64,000 nt of DNA from Callorhinus ursinus (Eukaryota > Chordata > Mammalia > Carnivora > Otariidae), in assembly GCF_003265705.1 (NCBI RefSeq), contig NW_020312867.1, positions 5,991,730 to 6,055,729 on the forward strand, given 5' to 3'. Within the stretch, counting starts at the first letter, position 1. Each line of letters starts with the position of its first letter. Made by a program: the position numbers and the translations under genes. The notes below the pieces were generated by a model, which worked only from the letters and a program-made list of their open reading frames with translations, was not told where the DNA came from and ran no database searches. Positions 29,401 to 41,719 of the stretch are shown here, piece after piece.

Positions 29401-32400
29401 TGGGAGCATGGGTCGGCCTGGCCTGGGTGTAAATCCCACTCTGGCTTCTGTGCTGGGTGTCCTTGGCAAGTCACTTTCCCTCTCTGAGCCTCTACTCCCT
29501 TCTCTAAAATGCGGGAAAGACCGCCTACCTATCTGAGAGTTTGGTGGTGCTTGCAGCACACAGGGCCTCAGGACAAACACCAGGGATGGGGGGGAGACGC
29601 CTCCCTGCCCCACCCTTCATTCCTGCCCATGGGTACCACCCGCCTCCAGCTTCCGAATACCCCCCACTCTCCTCTGCACAGTGGCTCCGCCCTGGCTGCT
29701 CCTAGCAGCCTCCGCCCTGGCTCTGCTCCAATCTCCAGATGGGGCTCCCAGCCCCTCCTCCTTGGAATACCCCCTTTTCCTGATCCGCAAGGCCCTGCCG
29801 GGCCGGGCTGCCCCCCTCGCTCCTTGGGCTCACTCTGCATCGGCCTCCTGCTGCCGCCTGATGCTGGCCTCACTCCCACAGCACAGCAGTGTCTCAGCGG
29901 TGCCCCGCCTGGAAGGATCTTCCCCAGAACGTCCACCAGCTGGCCCCTGGGGCCTGCAGGTTGCTGCCCCGATCACGTGCCCGATGAACTCTCCGTCCCC
30001 TCCCACTGCACGTGTCTTTCCCAGCCCTCGTTTTATTGGCTTCTACATTATGTGATCATTTTTACTATTCTCCCTTGTTTGCTGCATGGGAGGCCTGTTC
30101 ATCTTCTCCCCGCCACCGTGTCCCTGGAGCCTAGCACACAGCAGGGGCTCCGGAAACAAAGTGGGAAGAGTGAACCTCCCGTGGGAGGGGGGCTGATGCC
30201 CTGAACTGCCCTGCCCTGGGGACAGCCCAGCCTCCCATTCTGGGAATCAGGGAACAGCCCGGGGCATTTACTTGTAATAGGGCACGGATGTCACATGCGG
30301 CCCACGAAGGATGGGCAAGTCTCAAGGGGGCACTCCCCTGAGGGTCATGACCAAGTCTAGAGTCAGAGTCAGGCCAGTAGCATTCCCTGGAGAACAGGGG
30401 CTCTCACCGTGACTGGACAAGACGGAGACGAGGTCTGGAGAGTGGGAAGCCTGGGGTCCAGCCACGTCCCTCTCTGGGCCTCAGTCACCACACCTGCAGA
30501 CAGGCATGCTGCTTCCTGCCCTTTGGCCTCCCCTGAGGAGAGGTAGGAAGGGCCTTTGGAGACACAGAGTGCTGCCACTTCTCACCCAGGAGGACCGAGG
30601 TGCCGCAGGCCGGGGCCGCAGGCCAGCCCCAAGCTCCTGCACACAAGCAGGCGGGGGAGTTAGGGGGCACCCATGCCAAGGGGGCTCACTTGGATAATCT
30701 TCATGGTGACACCACCAGTTCCATATCTAGGACACGAGCCAGAAGGATCCATGGCACCAGGCAGCCTGCAAAGGTGGGGTGTTGGTGCTGGTGGAACCCG
30801 GCTGTGCTGCCCAGCTCTTGACAATGATGAGATGCTGTCACTGTGACATGGCAAGACTGTCACCTGCCTTAGCTCCTGTTCCAGGAGGTGGACGCTTCTG
30901 CTTCCTCCCACCCACCCCCTTGACAGATGAGGCCACCGAGGCCCACAGAAGGGCAGTACCCTGCCTATGTCACACAGCAACTCAGGATTTGGACCCAGAT
31001 CAGTCAGGCACCAAAGCCTGTGTTCTTAAGCCACAGAAGGACACAATGCCCACCCCCCACCCCAATAAAACCCTGTGAGTGGCATCAGGATGGGCCCCTG
31101 CATTCCTAAGGTGTTGATACCCTGCAGTGGGATCCCCCTTTCTCAGCAGGTTTGGAAGGGCATGTGGCTCCTCATAAGTCCCAGCTTCCCAGGACTTCGG
31201 CAAGAAAAGGGCAAAGCAGGAGGTAGGTCTGGAAACTGACATGTCCCTGGTGACCATGAGTTTGTACCCATAAACCATACACATGACTTGGAGGACCAGG
31301 TCCTGCAAGAGAGGGTGGGGCAAGGCAAAGAGAGGCTCCGAGGTGAGCCCCTCCCAGCCCCCACTTTCAGTGGGATTTCTTGTGATCTGCCCAGACTTGC
31401 AGCTCCCTCCTGCTCCTGGCAGCTCTGTCACTCACACGGCACTGGGGAAGAGCCCGGCAGCCCTTTCCTAAGGGCCACTGAGGCAGGGCTGGGGAGGGAA
31501 GGAGCAGGAAGACAGGGCGCCCCTGTGCAGCCCTCACCACCTGGAGTCCGAGCAGACGAATGGTGAGCCATTGGCCACTCAGCAGTAGCTTCCCAAGGGC
31601 GCATATCTTCATAATCCACCGGCTCTCCTCCTACAGCATCTGCTTTAGCACCAAGGTCCCCACCCGCGGGCACAAAGGGCACTGAGGGCCATCCACTGCC
31701 AACTTCAAGTTCTGTGAGAGTCCAGAGCTTCTGTTGCTAGGCCATGTCCCTTCCCTCTGGGGAATTCGACCACCAGTCATTTATCCCCATTTTATAAAGA
31801 TAGAAACGGAGGCTCTGAAGGTTTAAACACTTGCCCGGAGTCACACCAGGAATGAGTAGATAAGCTAAGAGCTGAACCCTAGTTGGTCCAGCTCTGCAGC
31901 CCACATTCTGTGGAACACTGACTCAATCCTGAGACACTGCATTCCTCTCCCTCACCCCCAGCACGTCTCATGCCTTAGAGAGCCAGAAAAAACCCACATA
32001 ACTCCTCAGAGCCTCAGTTTCCTCATCTGAAAAATAGGGAGCATAAAAATACACATGAAGGCAAAGTCCAAGTAATACACTCAGTCAAGAATAACACATG
32101 GGTTTTTCTTCCCTAATGATGTCTCTTCCTGGGATTCCCCCACACTTGGGACTCCCTCTGCCACCACCGCCTCACTCTCTAGACTCCCACAAACCTTTCA
32201 CCTCTTCCCAAACCTCCAGGTAGAGCCCCAGGACCCACTTACCAAGGCAGGGAACATCCTGAAGATAAGACCTTCTTAAGTGAGTCACAGTCAGGGTACT
32301 GTTGGGGACAAGTCAATATCACTGTCTTCAGGGCCCAGGATCTCCTGGTGCAAACCCAAGTCCTGCCCTTTCACCAGCCTGGGTCAGGCACCCTATCTCC

Positions 32401-32420
32401 TGCCAGGGAGTCTAGAGATA
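26500..32420. other. GC-rich intergenic stretch, no gene recognised
   Basis: It holds many open frames on both strands, the longest 231 codons at 29509-30204 (+), but none shows a family motif, splice sites consistent with a neighbour, or a start context. Relics of L2 (about 29800-30160) and MIR (about 29400-29530 sense; 31770-31910 antisense) are visible. CpG is not dense enough for a CpG island by eye. Confidence 0.5.
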
Positions 32421-33453
32421 TCAGAATTCTGGACTTCTGGAATTATAAGTTATATTACAAAGGCATAAAGATAAACACATAGGTCAATGGAACAGAATAG
32501 AAAACTCAGAAATGAAGTCACAGTTATATGGTCAACTGATCTTTGACAAAGGAGGCAAGAATATGCAATGGGAAAAAGTCTCTTCAACGGTGTTGGGAAA
32601 AAACTGGACAGCAACATGCAAAAGAATGAAACTGGACCACTTTCTTACGCCACACACAAAAATAAACTCAAAATAGGTTAAATAACTTAAATGTGAGACC
32701 GGAAACCATAAAAATCCTAGAAGAAAGCACAGGCAGTAATGTCTCTGACATTGGCCGTAGCAATATCTTTCTAGCTCTGTCTCCTGAGGCAAGGGAAACA
32801 GAAACAAAAATAAACTGTTGGGACTACATCAAAATAAAAGCTTCTGTAGAGCAAAGGAAACAATCAACAAAAGTAAAAGATAAATGGGAGAAGATGTTTA
32901 CAAATGACATATCCGATAAAGGGTTAGTATCCAAAAGGTATAAAGAACTGATACAACTCAACGCCCCAAAAATGAATAATCCAATTTAAAAAACGGGCAG
33001 AAGGCATGAACATACATTTCTCCAAAGAAGACATACAGATGGCCAATAGACACATAAAGAAATGTTCAACATCATTCATTATCAGGGAAATGAAAATCAA
33101 AACTACAATGAGATAGTACTTCACACATGTCATAACGGCTAAAATCAAAAACATAAGAAATGACAAGTGTTGGTAAGGATGTAGAGAAAGGGGACCCTCA
33201 TATGCTGTCGGTAGGAATGCAAACTGGGGCAGCCACTGTGGAGAACAGTATGGAAGTTCCTCAAAAAGTTAAAAATAGAACTACCCTAGGATCCAGTAAT
33301 TGCACTACTAGGTATTTACCCCCCAAAAAAACTCCACTAATTCAAAGGGATACATGTACCCCTATGTTTGTTGCAGCATTATTTAAAATAACGAGATTAT
33401 GGAAGCAGCCCAAGTGTCCATCAATAGATGAATGAATAAAGAAGATGCGGTAT

Positions 33454-33587
33454 TGGGGCACCTGGATGGCTCAGTCAGAAAAGCATGTGACTCTTGATCT
33501 TGGGGTCGTGAGTTTGAGCCCTACATTTAGTGTAGAGACTACTAAAAATAAATAAACTTCCAAAAAAAGATAAATTATTTTTAAAAA
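33454..33587 (+). mobile_element. Short SINEC variant with TSD
   Basis: GGGGCACCTGGATGGCTCAGT head, then the short form lacking the CT-rich part. AAGATGCGGTAT at 33442-33453 and AAGATGTGGTAT at 33588-33599. Confidence 0.88.
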
Positions 33588-33810
33588 AAGATGTGGTATC
33601 TATAAATGAAATATTATTCACCATAAAAAGAAGAAATCTTGCGATTTGCAACAACATGGATGGATCTAGAGAATAGAATGCTAAGTGAAAGCATTTGTCT
33701 GTCAGAGAAAGACAAATACCATTTGATTTCACTCATATGTGAAATTTAAGAAAACAAATTCAAGCAAAGGAAAAAAAAAAGGAGAGAGAGACAAACCAAG
33801 AAACAGACTC

Positions 33811-34009
33811 TTTTTTTTTTTTTAATTTTATTTCTTTATTTGACAGAGAGAGACACAGCGAGAGCGGGAACCCAAGCAGGGGGAGTGGGAGAGGGAGAAG
33901 CAGGCTTCCCGCGGAACAGGGAGCCGGATGCGGGACTCGATCCCAGGACCCTGGGATCATGACCCGAGCTGAAGGCAGACGCTTAACGACTGAGCCACCC
34001 AGGCGCCCC
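33811..34009 (-). mobile_element. SINEC, antisense, with perfect 13-bp TSD
   Basis: Poly-T start and GAGCCACCCAGGCGCCCC end. AAGAAACAGACTC occurs at 33798-33810 and 34010-34022. Inserted in the L1. Confidence 0.94.
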
Positions 34010-35265
34010 AAGAAACAGACTCTTAACTCTAGAGAACAAACTGGTGGTCACCAGACGGGTGGTGGGTGGGGGGAGGGGTGAAACAGGTGAAGGGGGTTAA
34101 GAGCACACTTATCACGATGAGCACTGAGAAATGTATAGAAGTGTAGAATCACTACATTGTGCACCTGAAACTAATAGAACACGGTATGTTAACTACACTA
34201 GAATTAAAATTAAAAACTTAATAAAAAAGAGAAGGAAAACCAATTCTATGCAAATCTTGTAAATGAGAGAACTAAAAACAGAATATTTGTTCTAACTGTA
34301 CATCTGTTATTTAACCGCGTGTCCCCCTAAAATCATCTCACTTACCATAGATGGTTCAAGGTCCTCACTTTGAGAAACACGAATCTAATTCAAGCCCCAC
34401 GTGGTAAACGGAGACTCTAAGAGAGGCACAGAGCCTGTCTGAGGACACCCAGCATGACTGGCAAAAATGGACATGAAGCCAGACTTCCTTGGGCCCTTTC
34501 TTCCTGTGATTCTACCACTGGGATAAAGATTCAAGAAGTCTGGACACTGAACATGTCAGGCCCTAAGAGTCAGACCCTGTCGGGGCCTCAGTACTAACAG
34601 GTCGCACCAGAGGCAATGGCCCAGGCCTCTGCGTACCCCAGGCCTGGGAACCCAGAGTAGCTGTGCCCCACGTTGGATGTGTAGCATTCCAGCCTGGGGG
34701 TGGAGATCAGTGCAGGGGGCCAGAGTGCCGCTGGACAAGTCAGACTCCTCACTGAGCCTTGATTTCCTAATCCGTAAAATGGAGCAGTCATTTTGCCTGG
34801 CAAGCAAGCGCTGTTCGGAGGCTCAGACGAGACTGCAGCCCTGGGGCCGTGTGAAGAGGTACAGAGTTTTCAACAAACATCAGAGGGGCGTCGGCAGGCA
34901 CCGTGTCCTGGTGGCGTTCCCCATGTCAATTTCCTGCCCTTGTGGGTCCGGCTCTGGCGTGGGTCCAGTGCCACGTCCCTGTTTATTCTCCCTATCTTGA
35001 TGGAATTTTTTCCAAAAAGGATGTCGCTCCTCCGCCACTCAGAGGAGCCGTTAAGCCAAGCCCTTCCACCCTGAGCGGGGGGACCATCTTCCGCCTATGC
35101 ACCTGATTCTGCTTTCAGTGTGTAGGGGCTGTGCGGTCCACCCACCCCTCTCCACCAGCCTGCAGCTCGTGCCTGCAGTGACAGTGACAGTAACAACAGC
35201 TCACAATCCCTGGGCATCAGTACCTTCAGAGACACTTGAGATAATGTGCTGATGAAAAACAGAGG

Positions 35266-35461
35266 TCTGCCTTTGGCTTGGGTCGTGATCCCAGGGTCCT
35301 GGGATCGAGCCCTGTGTGGGGCTCCCTGCTCAGTGGGGCTCCCTGCTCAGTGGGGAGTGTGCTTCTCCCTCTCCCTCTGCCATTTACCCTGCTTGTGCTC
35401 TCTGGCTCACTCTCTCTGCTCTCTGTCAAATAAATAAATAAAATCTTTTTAAAAAAAGAAA
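35266..35461 (+). mobile_element. 5'-truncated SINEC with TSD
   Basis: Begins inside the element at TCTGCCTTTGGCTTGGGTCG. GAAAAACAGAGG at 35254-35265 and 35462-35473. The unit GGGGCTCCCTGCTCAGT is present twice in tandem at about 35319-35356. Confidence 0.9.
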
Positions 35462-35504
35462 GAAAAACAGAGGCTATTTATAAAGAAGACAAAAGGGGGG
35501 GAAA

Positions 35505-35750
35505 AAACCCAAAAAGCTCTGCAGCCAGGCTTCTTCCCAACTTCAAATACCAATCCCACCACTAACCAGCAAGACACTTCTCTGTGCCTCTCTGTCCCTC
35601 AGTTTCCTTATCTAGCAGGCTGGGATAATATCAGTAGTCAGTTGTGTGAATTGTTGCAAGGATTAAAAGTCAAGACTTTAGGCCACAAAGTCTTTTGAAC
35701 AGTGCCTGGCACATAGTAAGTGCTCAATAACTGTCAGGCATTCTTATTAC
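35505..35750 (+). repeat. MIR
   Basis: 'ctctgtccctcagtttccttatctagcaggctgggataat ... gtgcctggcacatagtaagtgctcaataac' is the MIR 3' half. Confidence 0.8.
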
Positions 35751-36356
35751 TGCAGAGGTGGGATTGGGGAGCTGCTTAGGAGTATGGCTACTTCCTAGCT
35801 GTGTGACCTTAGCCAGTTACCCAACTTCTCTGAGTCCCATCGTCATAAGGGTTAACTGTGGTCATGCCTGGGGCAAAACAACTACTCAATAAAAATTGGT
35901 TACTCTTCCATGCCAGGCACTGTGATAATCTCACCGAATTCCCACAGCAGAGGCACGTTGTATCCTGTGCCGTCGGGGACTGAGTTCCCGTGTCATAGGG
36001 TGAAGCTCTGTTTTCTGGCTTCCTGTCTCTCTAAACAGAGGCACCCATGAACTGACTTCAGACTAAAGTTGGCCCTGGGGTGGGGGGGACAGTCGGGATA
36101 ACTGAGTTGAACCTCAAGTGCCAACGGGGATGGATTGGGAGGGGCTGCCTGGGAAAGGATTTTGAAGTCACATGCAGGCTCAGCAAGCAAGTGCCTGATC
36201 CAGTAGTGTCGTCCTCCAAGAGCAAGAGGTGGGAGGGAGGGGGTTCCACACATGCCACATATTTGCCCACCCTTCACCCTGGGGGAACAAATAACATTTA
36301 AAGAGCCCAGGTGACTTAAATATTCCTTAACTCTGCATGTTAAGTAGCAGCAGCTC

Positions 36357-36560
36357 TGGGTGCCTGGGTGGCTCAGATGGTTAAGCATCTGCCTTCGGCT
36401 CAGGTCATGATCCCAGGGTCCCGGGATCGAGCCCCACATCAGGCTCCTTGCTCAGCGGGAAGCCTGCTTCTCCCTCTCCCTCCACTTGCCGATCCCCCTG
36501 CTTGCGCTCTCTCTCTGTAAAATAAATAAAATCTTTAAAATCTTTTAAGAAAAAAAAAGA
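36357..36560 (+). mobile_element. SINEC
   Basis: GGGTGCCTGGGTGGCTCAGA head and AAATAAATAAAATCTTTAAAATC tail. The flanking AAGTAGCA copies (about 36343 and 36560) look like an imperfect target-site duplication. Confidence 0.88.
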
Positions 36561-36569
36561 AGTAGCAAC

Positions 36570-39500
36570 TGAGAGAAGTTGGGAGAAGAAGGTGTTTCTG
36601 TCCAGTTCCACTGTGACTGAGTGGGCAAGGAGAACACTGAGGCTGGACGGGCCAGATGGGTTGGGGGCTCCCTCCTCAGCTCCTCAAATCAGAAGCCATG
36701 CCTTGGGACTCAGAGCCCTGCTGCCCCCTTCGCAAAGCGAAATGACTCATGGGACAGCGTCTCCATCTACCAAGACTTCCTTCCCTTCAGCCCACTCCCC
36801 ACAAACCCCAACCTCCCCCACCAAGGTATGTGCCCCAGCCTAGAGGGCAGGACAGACAAAATGCTCTCTCAGAAAAAGTGAGCGACTTGCTCACCCAGTG
36901 CACTGGAGAGTTTGAACGGCATGGCTGGCAGGGCAAATGAGGCAACGGAACATCCCCTTTCCTGACCTTTGACCTTGCCTGCCACAGGAAGTGGGGGTCT
37001 CTTTCCACCACTTTTCTGTCTCCAGCGTTCAAGGGATGCCCCGCCCAAATGCAGCACCCCCAAATCCTGAGCATCTTGGCCCGGAAGGGGCAGAAACACC
37101 CGAAATCCCTGGTTGGAAACCTAGCTGACATGGGTGACCCTGGGCAACTCATCCTGTGGGAGTCTGTTTTCTTGTCTGTTAAATGGGGATACACGACCTA
37201 CTGCATTGGAATTTTGTATGAAAATGTGTGTAAAATATCTGGTACAATGGAAAGTTTCTTTGCCCCCTTGTCACATCCCCTCAACGGGCTCCAAGAAGAA
37301 CTAGAGCCCCCCCCCCCCACAAGCCCAGCTCCTCTCCAGGGGAAGGAATCCCCTCCCCCACCCTCCAAGCCGGGCTGGGGGCTGTGACCAGGTCTGGCTT
37401 CACCAGGGGGCGCTCCCTCCCCAGCAGGCGTGCCCTCACCGCCCAGTCCTATCGAGAGGGAGCACCAGCTCGCCCAGGGGAAAAAGTCATGGAATTATGA
37501 GAGACACATCCCAATCACTGAAACCTTTTTAAAATTGTTTAATACGATTTAAAAATTATGTCTGAGAATTGAGGAAATCTGATAGTTTTTAAAAACTCTT
37601 GAAATAAAAAGGGGAAACAAAGTTTTGAAGGAAAAGCCACGAGCAGCGCAGAGCTCCTCCCTTGCCCACGTCAGAGGCTCCCACGGCTAGCTCCGCCATC
37701 GGGGCCTGCCACCCTCTGGTCCCGGCCACCCGGTGCCGGCCTGCCCCCATCCCGGAATCCCAGAACCACTTCTGTCTCTGCAGTCCGTCCCCGCGAGGCA
37801 GCCAGAGGGAGCTTCTCAAGACAAACCTGAGAGTGCTTTGCACCTTTTATTAAAATGCCCTCAGGGTTCCCAAGAGAAAAAAGCCCCGTGTGACTGGCCC
37901 CTCAGTGTCTGTCCCCACGGCTCCTTCCTCCTCTGTTCACAACCCTCAGCCACACTGGCCTCCAAAAATGCAGATTCATTCCCACCTGGGGCCTTCTTCC
38001 CTGGCCGTCCTCTCTGCTGGTGGGGAAATAGGCCACAAAGGCCAGACACCACTGTTCAGTAGGAAAGCCCCCAGTGACCCTGGTCCAGGCATCTACCCTC
38101 CCTGGGCCCCAGGCTGCCCCCTCCTGTGCTGGACTTGTGCGGGGTGTGGTGCATGTCCGGGGTGCGGGTAACACCCCGCTCCCCAAGCACAGGACACAGA
38201 TGGTGCTGTGCCCACAACGAGCTCAGCCCGCAGAACACCCCACCCTGGTCAGGCCTCCGGAACAATGAGACCCCTAGCCCAGCTCCCAAACCCTCCTCAC
38301 TGCCCCATACCCAGGCCTTTGCCCCTGTGGTTGCCCTTCACTGACACTACCACCAGCCGATCCAAGACCTGCCCACCCTTCCCGACCCCGCTCAGGATCC
38401 ATGCAGCATAGAATCCTAAAAGAAGCCCAGATACCAGAACCAGGTGGAACCTCAAGGCTCCCGGTCCTCTGCCCCTTCCAAGCAGCCACCTGGGGCTCAC
38501 AGACAGGGTCTGCAGTCTCCCACTGGGGAGGGACAATCCACAGTCCATCCAGGGCTGGCAAATAGAGAACATAGAAACCCAGAGGGAAAACCAGGGTGAG
38601 GTCAATCTCAGAGGACCTCCTGGGGCAGGGAGACTTAGTGCTCATAGTTACAGGTATTTAGTGGACAAATAGTTATCCAGTACCTGCTATGTGCCAAATA
38701 CTATGCCAGGCATGGGAACTGTGAACAAGATAGACATGGTCCTGCCCTCAGAGGGTGGGGGGAGGGGCACAGTGGGAACTAGACACAGAAATACTGTGGT
38801 GAGAATAAAGCAGAGCAGGGGTAGAGCATGCCCGGGTATCAGGCACCTGAAGTTATTTGGGGAGTGCATGAAGCCGAGGCCGTTTGATCTAACAGAAGCC
38901 GTTCTCAGGCAGAGCAGACAGCAAACACAAAGGTCCTGGCTGGCTCTGGGCTAAAGGCCCCCTCCTCCAGGAAGCCACTTCAGATGGCTTCTCCTGATCC
39001 ACACTGCAGCTGCACTCTGTCCCACGAGCTCCGCCTACCTCCCCCTGGGGGCCCGATGCTTGTGCTAAGATCATCTGTTGGATAAACCAGGGAGAAGATG
39101 CATCCACACTACAGAGGAGTGGTCTGTGTCCCCAGTAGGCAATGGCTGGGTGTTCTTCATTTGGCATCCCCAGTGCCCAGGGCAGTGCCGGGCATATAGC
39201 AGGTGCTCAGTAAGTGTTGAACAAGTGTGAAATAGGGAAGTGATGCCAGAAAACAAGGTCAATGATGTCTTTTCTCTGAGGACAAGGCTGTCCCCCCCAC
39301 TCCCCTCCGTGCCCTCGTGCCCCATCTCCTGGTGGAAGGACACCCACCCTCAGTCGGCCTGTGGGGCCATGACTCCTCAGCCCAGCTGGGCCCAGGAAAA
39401 GTTTTCTGTTCCACTGGAGATTAATGTCTGTTCCTTTGTTGGATTGTCAGCGGTGCGTGGTTAGGGGGCAAACCAGAGCCATGTGCCCTCCAAGAGCGGC

Positions 39501-41150
39501 TTGGCAGTGGTCCTCCATCTTGGAGAAGGCAACCCAGCGAGGGGCTGGATGCAGCCGTGGGTGTGAGGTACGAGGAGCGAATGAGTGTGCAAGAACTGAG
39601 GGTTCTTACGTGTGCATATGAGGTCTGCACACATGTGTGCAAAGGCAGGAAAACATCTAGAGGAAAATGCACCAAAGTGATCTCTGGGAGATGGGATCCA
39701 GATGGGTTTTATTGGCTTTTATGCTTTTCAGTATTTTCTTGAGTTTTCTACACTCAGCGTGTGCTACTTTTAGACTCAGAAAAGAGCTAAATAAATATAA
39801 GTAGCTTTTTCAAGGCCATTGATGCAGAAGGCAGAGAGCAGGCAGGGAAGAGGCTGGTGAAGCCGGGCCTGAGGTGAGGAGGGGCGCTCTGGGGCTCAGG
39901 GAGCACAGGCGACCACAAGACGGACACTGGGCCACCAACCCAGCTTCCTCACTCACCAACTCCAGTGTGACACTGACCTCCAGTCCCCTGTCTGGGTTCT
40001 AAGCTCCTTCTGACCCTGATGCTCCAGAATGATCTGTCCCCTATCCCATCCAGGGCTCAGGCCAGGAGGGGCTGGGTGTGAGCAGCAGGAGACACACATC
40101 ACTGTAGGTGGTGCTTCTGGGCCTGGGATTCGGCATCAGGGGAGCCTGCCCACTGGAGGGGCCATCAGCAAGCTCCCCTGGCTGGAGACAAATGCTCACG
40201 GTTAGCTGCTGCCCGGGTAGGAGGTGAGACTCCAACGGTAATTTTCTTCAGTGCCTGCAGCGTACCTACACCGAAACGTGGGCAGAGGCAGTAAAATGCT
40301 GCTGTAGTGGGGCTGGGTCCTACTGGGGGGAGGGTTCACCGAATGGCAGAGTCAGGTGGAAGGTTGACCAGAGGTTGACCTGTCCTGACCCCTAGTGTCC
40401 AGCCAGATGGCCCCTAAGTCAGGATCTCAGCTCCTAAAGGACCCTGAATCTCCCTCCAGGCAAGGGCCTGCAGAGGCCTTTAAGAAAATCCCCTGAGGCC
40501 TGGTAATCACCACATCCCATCCCCTCCTCTGCCCACCCCTCCCCCATGGCCTTCCCCCCACCTCCTGGCAGAGGCCTTGGTCCTGCCACTGCTTTTACCA
40601 CCGCCCTACCCACCCTGAGTTCTCCACCCAAGACGCTGCCCAGAGCAGCACACAGTGGAAGGATCAAGGGCTTTGGCTCAGAAAAACCTGGGTCCAAAGC
40701 GACAGGGCCAGGCCGAGGTGCCCTCCACCACGTTTCGGGGCCTCCCTCGCAGGAGGGGCAGAACAATTTGTAAATGCAGAGTTCCCTGTGGCTAGTGTCT
40801 GATGGCAGAGGAGGACAGACACACAGCAGGGCAGGAGACACAGCCACCACCACCACCTCCAGATGGCTGCTGGGCCTCACTCTAGCCATGAGGCTGAACC
40901 AAGTTCCAGAAGCAAACAGCTCACCCCAGCGGCGTGACCCACCAGCCACATCACCACGGAGCCTTCGAGGTCCCAGCCCTACGCTTCACCTGCCGGACGG
41001 CTGCACCAGGTGTCCTGGGGGAGGGGACTCTCCCCTGCATCCAGCCAGGGCCTGGTCGGGGGGAACGTGGCCCAATGTCAGACACAGCCTGGTGTCTAAG
41101 GTTGCAAGGGACACACAACCCAACCTCCTGGCCTATGGGACTCCAATATG
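36570..41150. other. Intergenic stretch before the EFCAB8 3' end
   Basis: L2 relics at about 37640-38420 and 39060-39230 ('gcatatagcaggtgctcagtaagtgttgaac') and an MIR/L2-class piece at 38640-38800. Otherwise unique sequence with no recognised gene. Confidence 0.5.
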
Positions 41151-41158
41151 TGCAAATA

Positions 41159-41164
41159 TTTATT
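41159..41164 (-). promoter_or_regulatory. EFCAB8 poly-A signal AATAAA
   Basis: TTTATT on the plus strand (AATAAA on minus) lies about 160 nt past the EFCAB8 stop, a normal distance for a short 3' UTR. Confidence 0.5.
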
Positions 41165-41323
41165 TTCTTCTCCAGGACTCTGGGGAAGAAGGAGGTCAAT
41201 AGAAGGTCTCTATCTTCTGGGTCTAGCAGGGGTAATAAGCCAGGGACAGACAGGAGGCCCGTGGGCCTGGGCCTTGCGCTGGAGGACTGGAGAGAGGGTG
41301 GGCCACCTTAGAACCGGATGCGG

Positions 41324-41719
41324 TTAGCTCTTCTTCGTGGAGGACCGAAAGGTGGCCTTCAGAGGTCTTGAGAGCAGTTCGACGGATGAGGCAGCAGGCA
41401 TGGGGGTCGCCCACCTCTGCACGATGTACTTGGGTGCCTGGGACAGGACCGAGGGGGAGGCCCGGAGGTATGGGGAGCTGGACAAGGCAGACTCCAGGAA
41501 CCCGGAGTCTGAGGCTGTCAGGGTGAGGGTGTCGCTGACGGGGAGGGAGGTGGCTGACGAGCTGGTGTCCCTATCAGGATCTGGGTCCTTGTGGCTATGG
41601 TGGGCTGCCAGGTGGCTGTGCGGGCCCTGCTGCTCTAGAACGTTGTGCAGCACGAGGTCAGGTGTGTGGGTGGGTGACAGTCTGTTGAAGTGCAGGCTTT
41701 GGTAGATCTGAGGTGAAAT
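41324..41719 (-). CDS. EFCAB8: EFCAB8 terminal coding exon
   Basis: Acceptor TTTCTCCCCCAG before 41719; 131 codons then TAA at 41326-41324. Starts ISPQIYQSLHFNRLSPTHTP, becomes His/Asp and Ser/Thr rich, and ends LSRPLKATFRSSTKKS. Low complexity in the middle suggests a disordered tail. Confidence 0.82.
   Translation of the reverse strand: MSPQIYQSLHFNRLSPTHTPDLVLHNVLEQQGPHSHLAAHHSHKDPDPDRDTSSSATSLPVSDTLTLTASDSGFLESALSSSPYLRASPSVLSQAPKYIVQRWATPMPAASSVELLSRPLKATFRSSTKKS

Larger units (their letters stand above)
32440..34235 (+). repeat. L1 ORF2-3' end, sense
   Basis: 'ggtcaatggaacagaatagaaaactcag', 'ttaggtatttacccccc' -like wording, 'atggaagcagcccaagtgtccatcaatagatgaatg', 'ctcatatgtgaaatttaagaaaac', ending 'gaattaaaattaaaaacttaataaaaaaga'. 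Broken frames. Two SINECs are inserted. Confidence 0.9.

Noticed and set aside
29509..30204. 231-codon open frame on the plus strand in the intergenic region
   Set aside because: Pro/Ser/Leu-rich composition typical of GC-rich non-coding frames; overlaps L2-like wording; no family motif and no conserved neighbour context.
33454..33520. tRNA-like A and B boxes in many places
   Set aside because: They belong to tRNA-derived SINE heads with A-rich tails and target-site duplications, not to functional tRNA genes.
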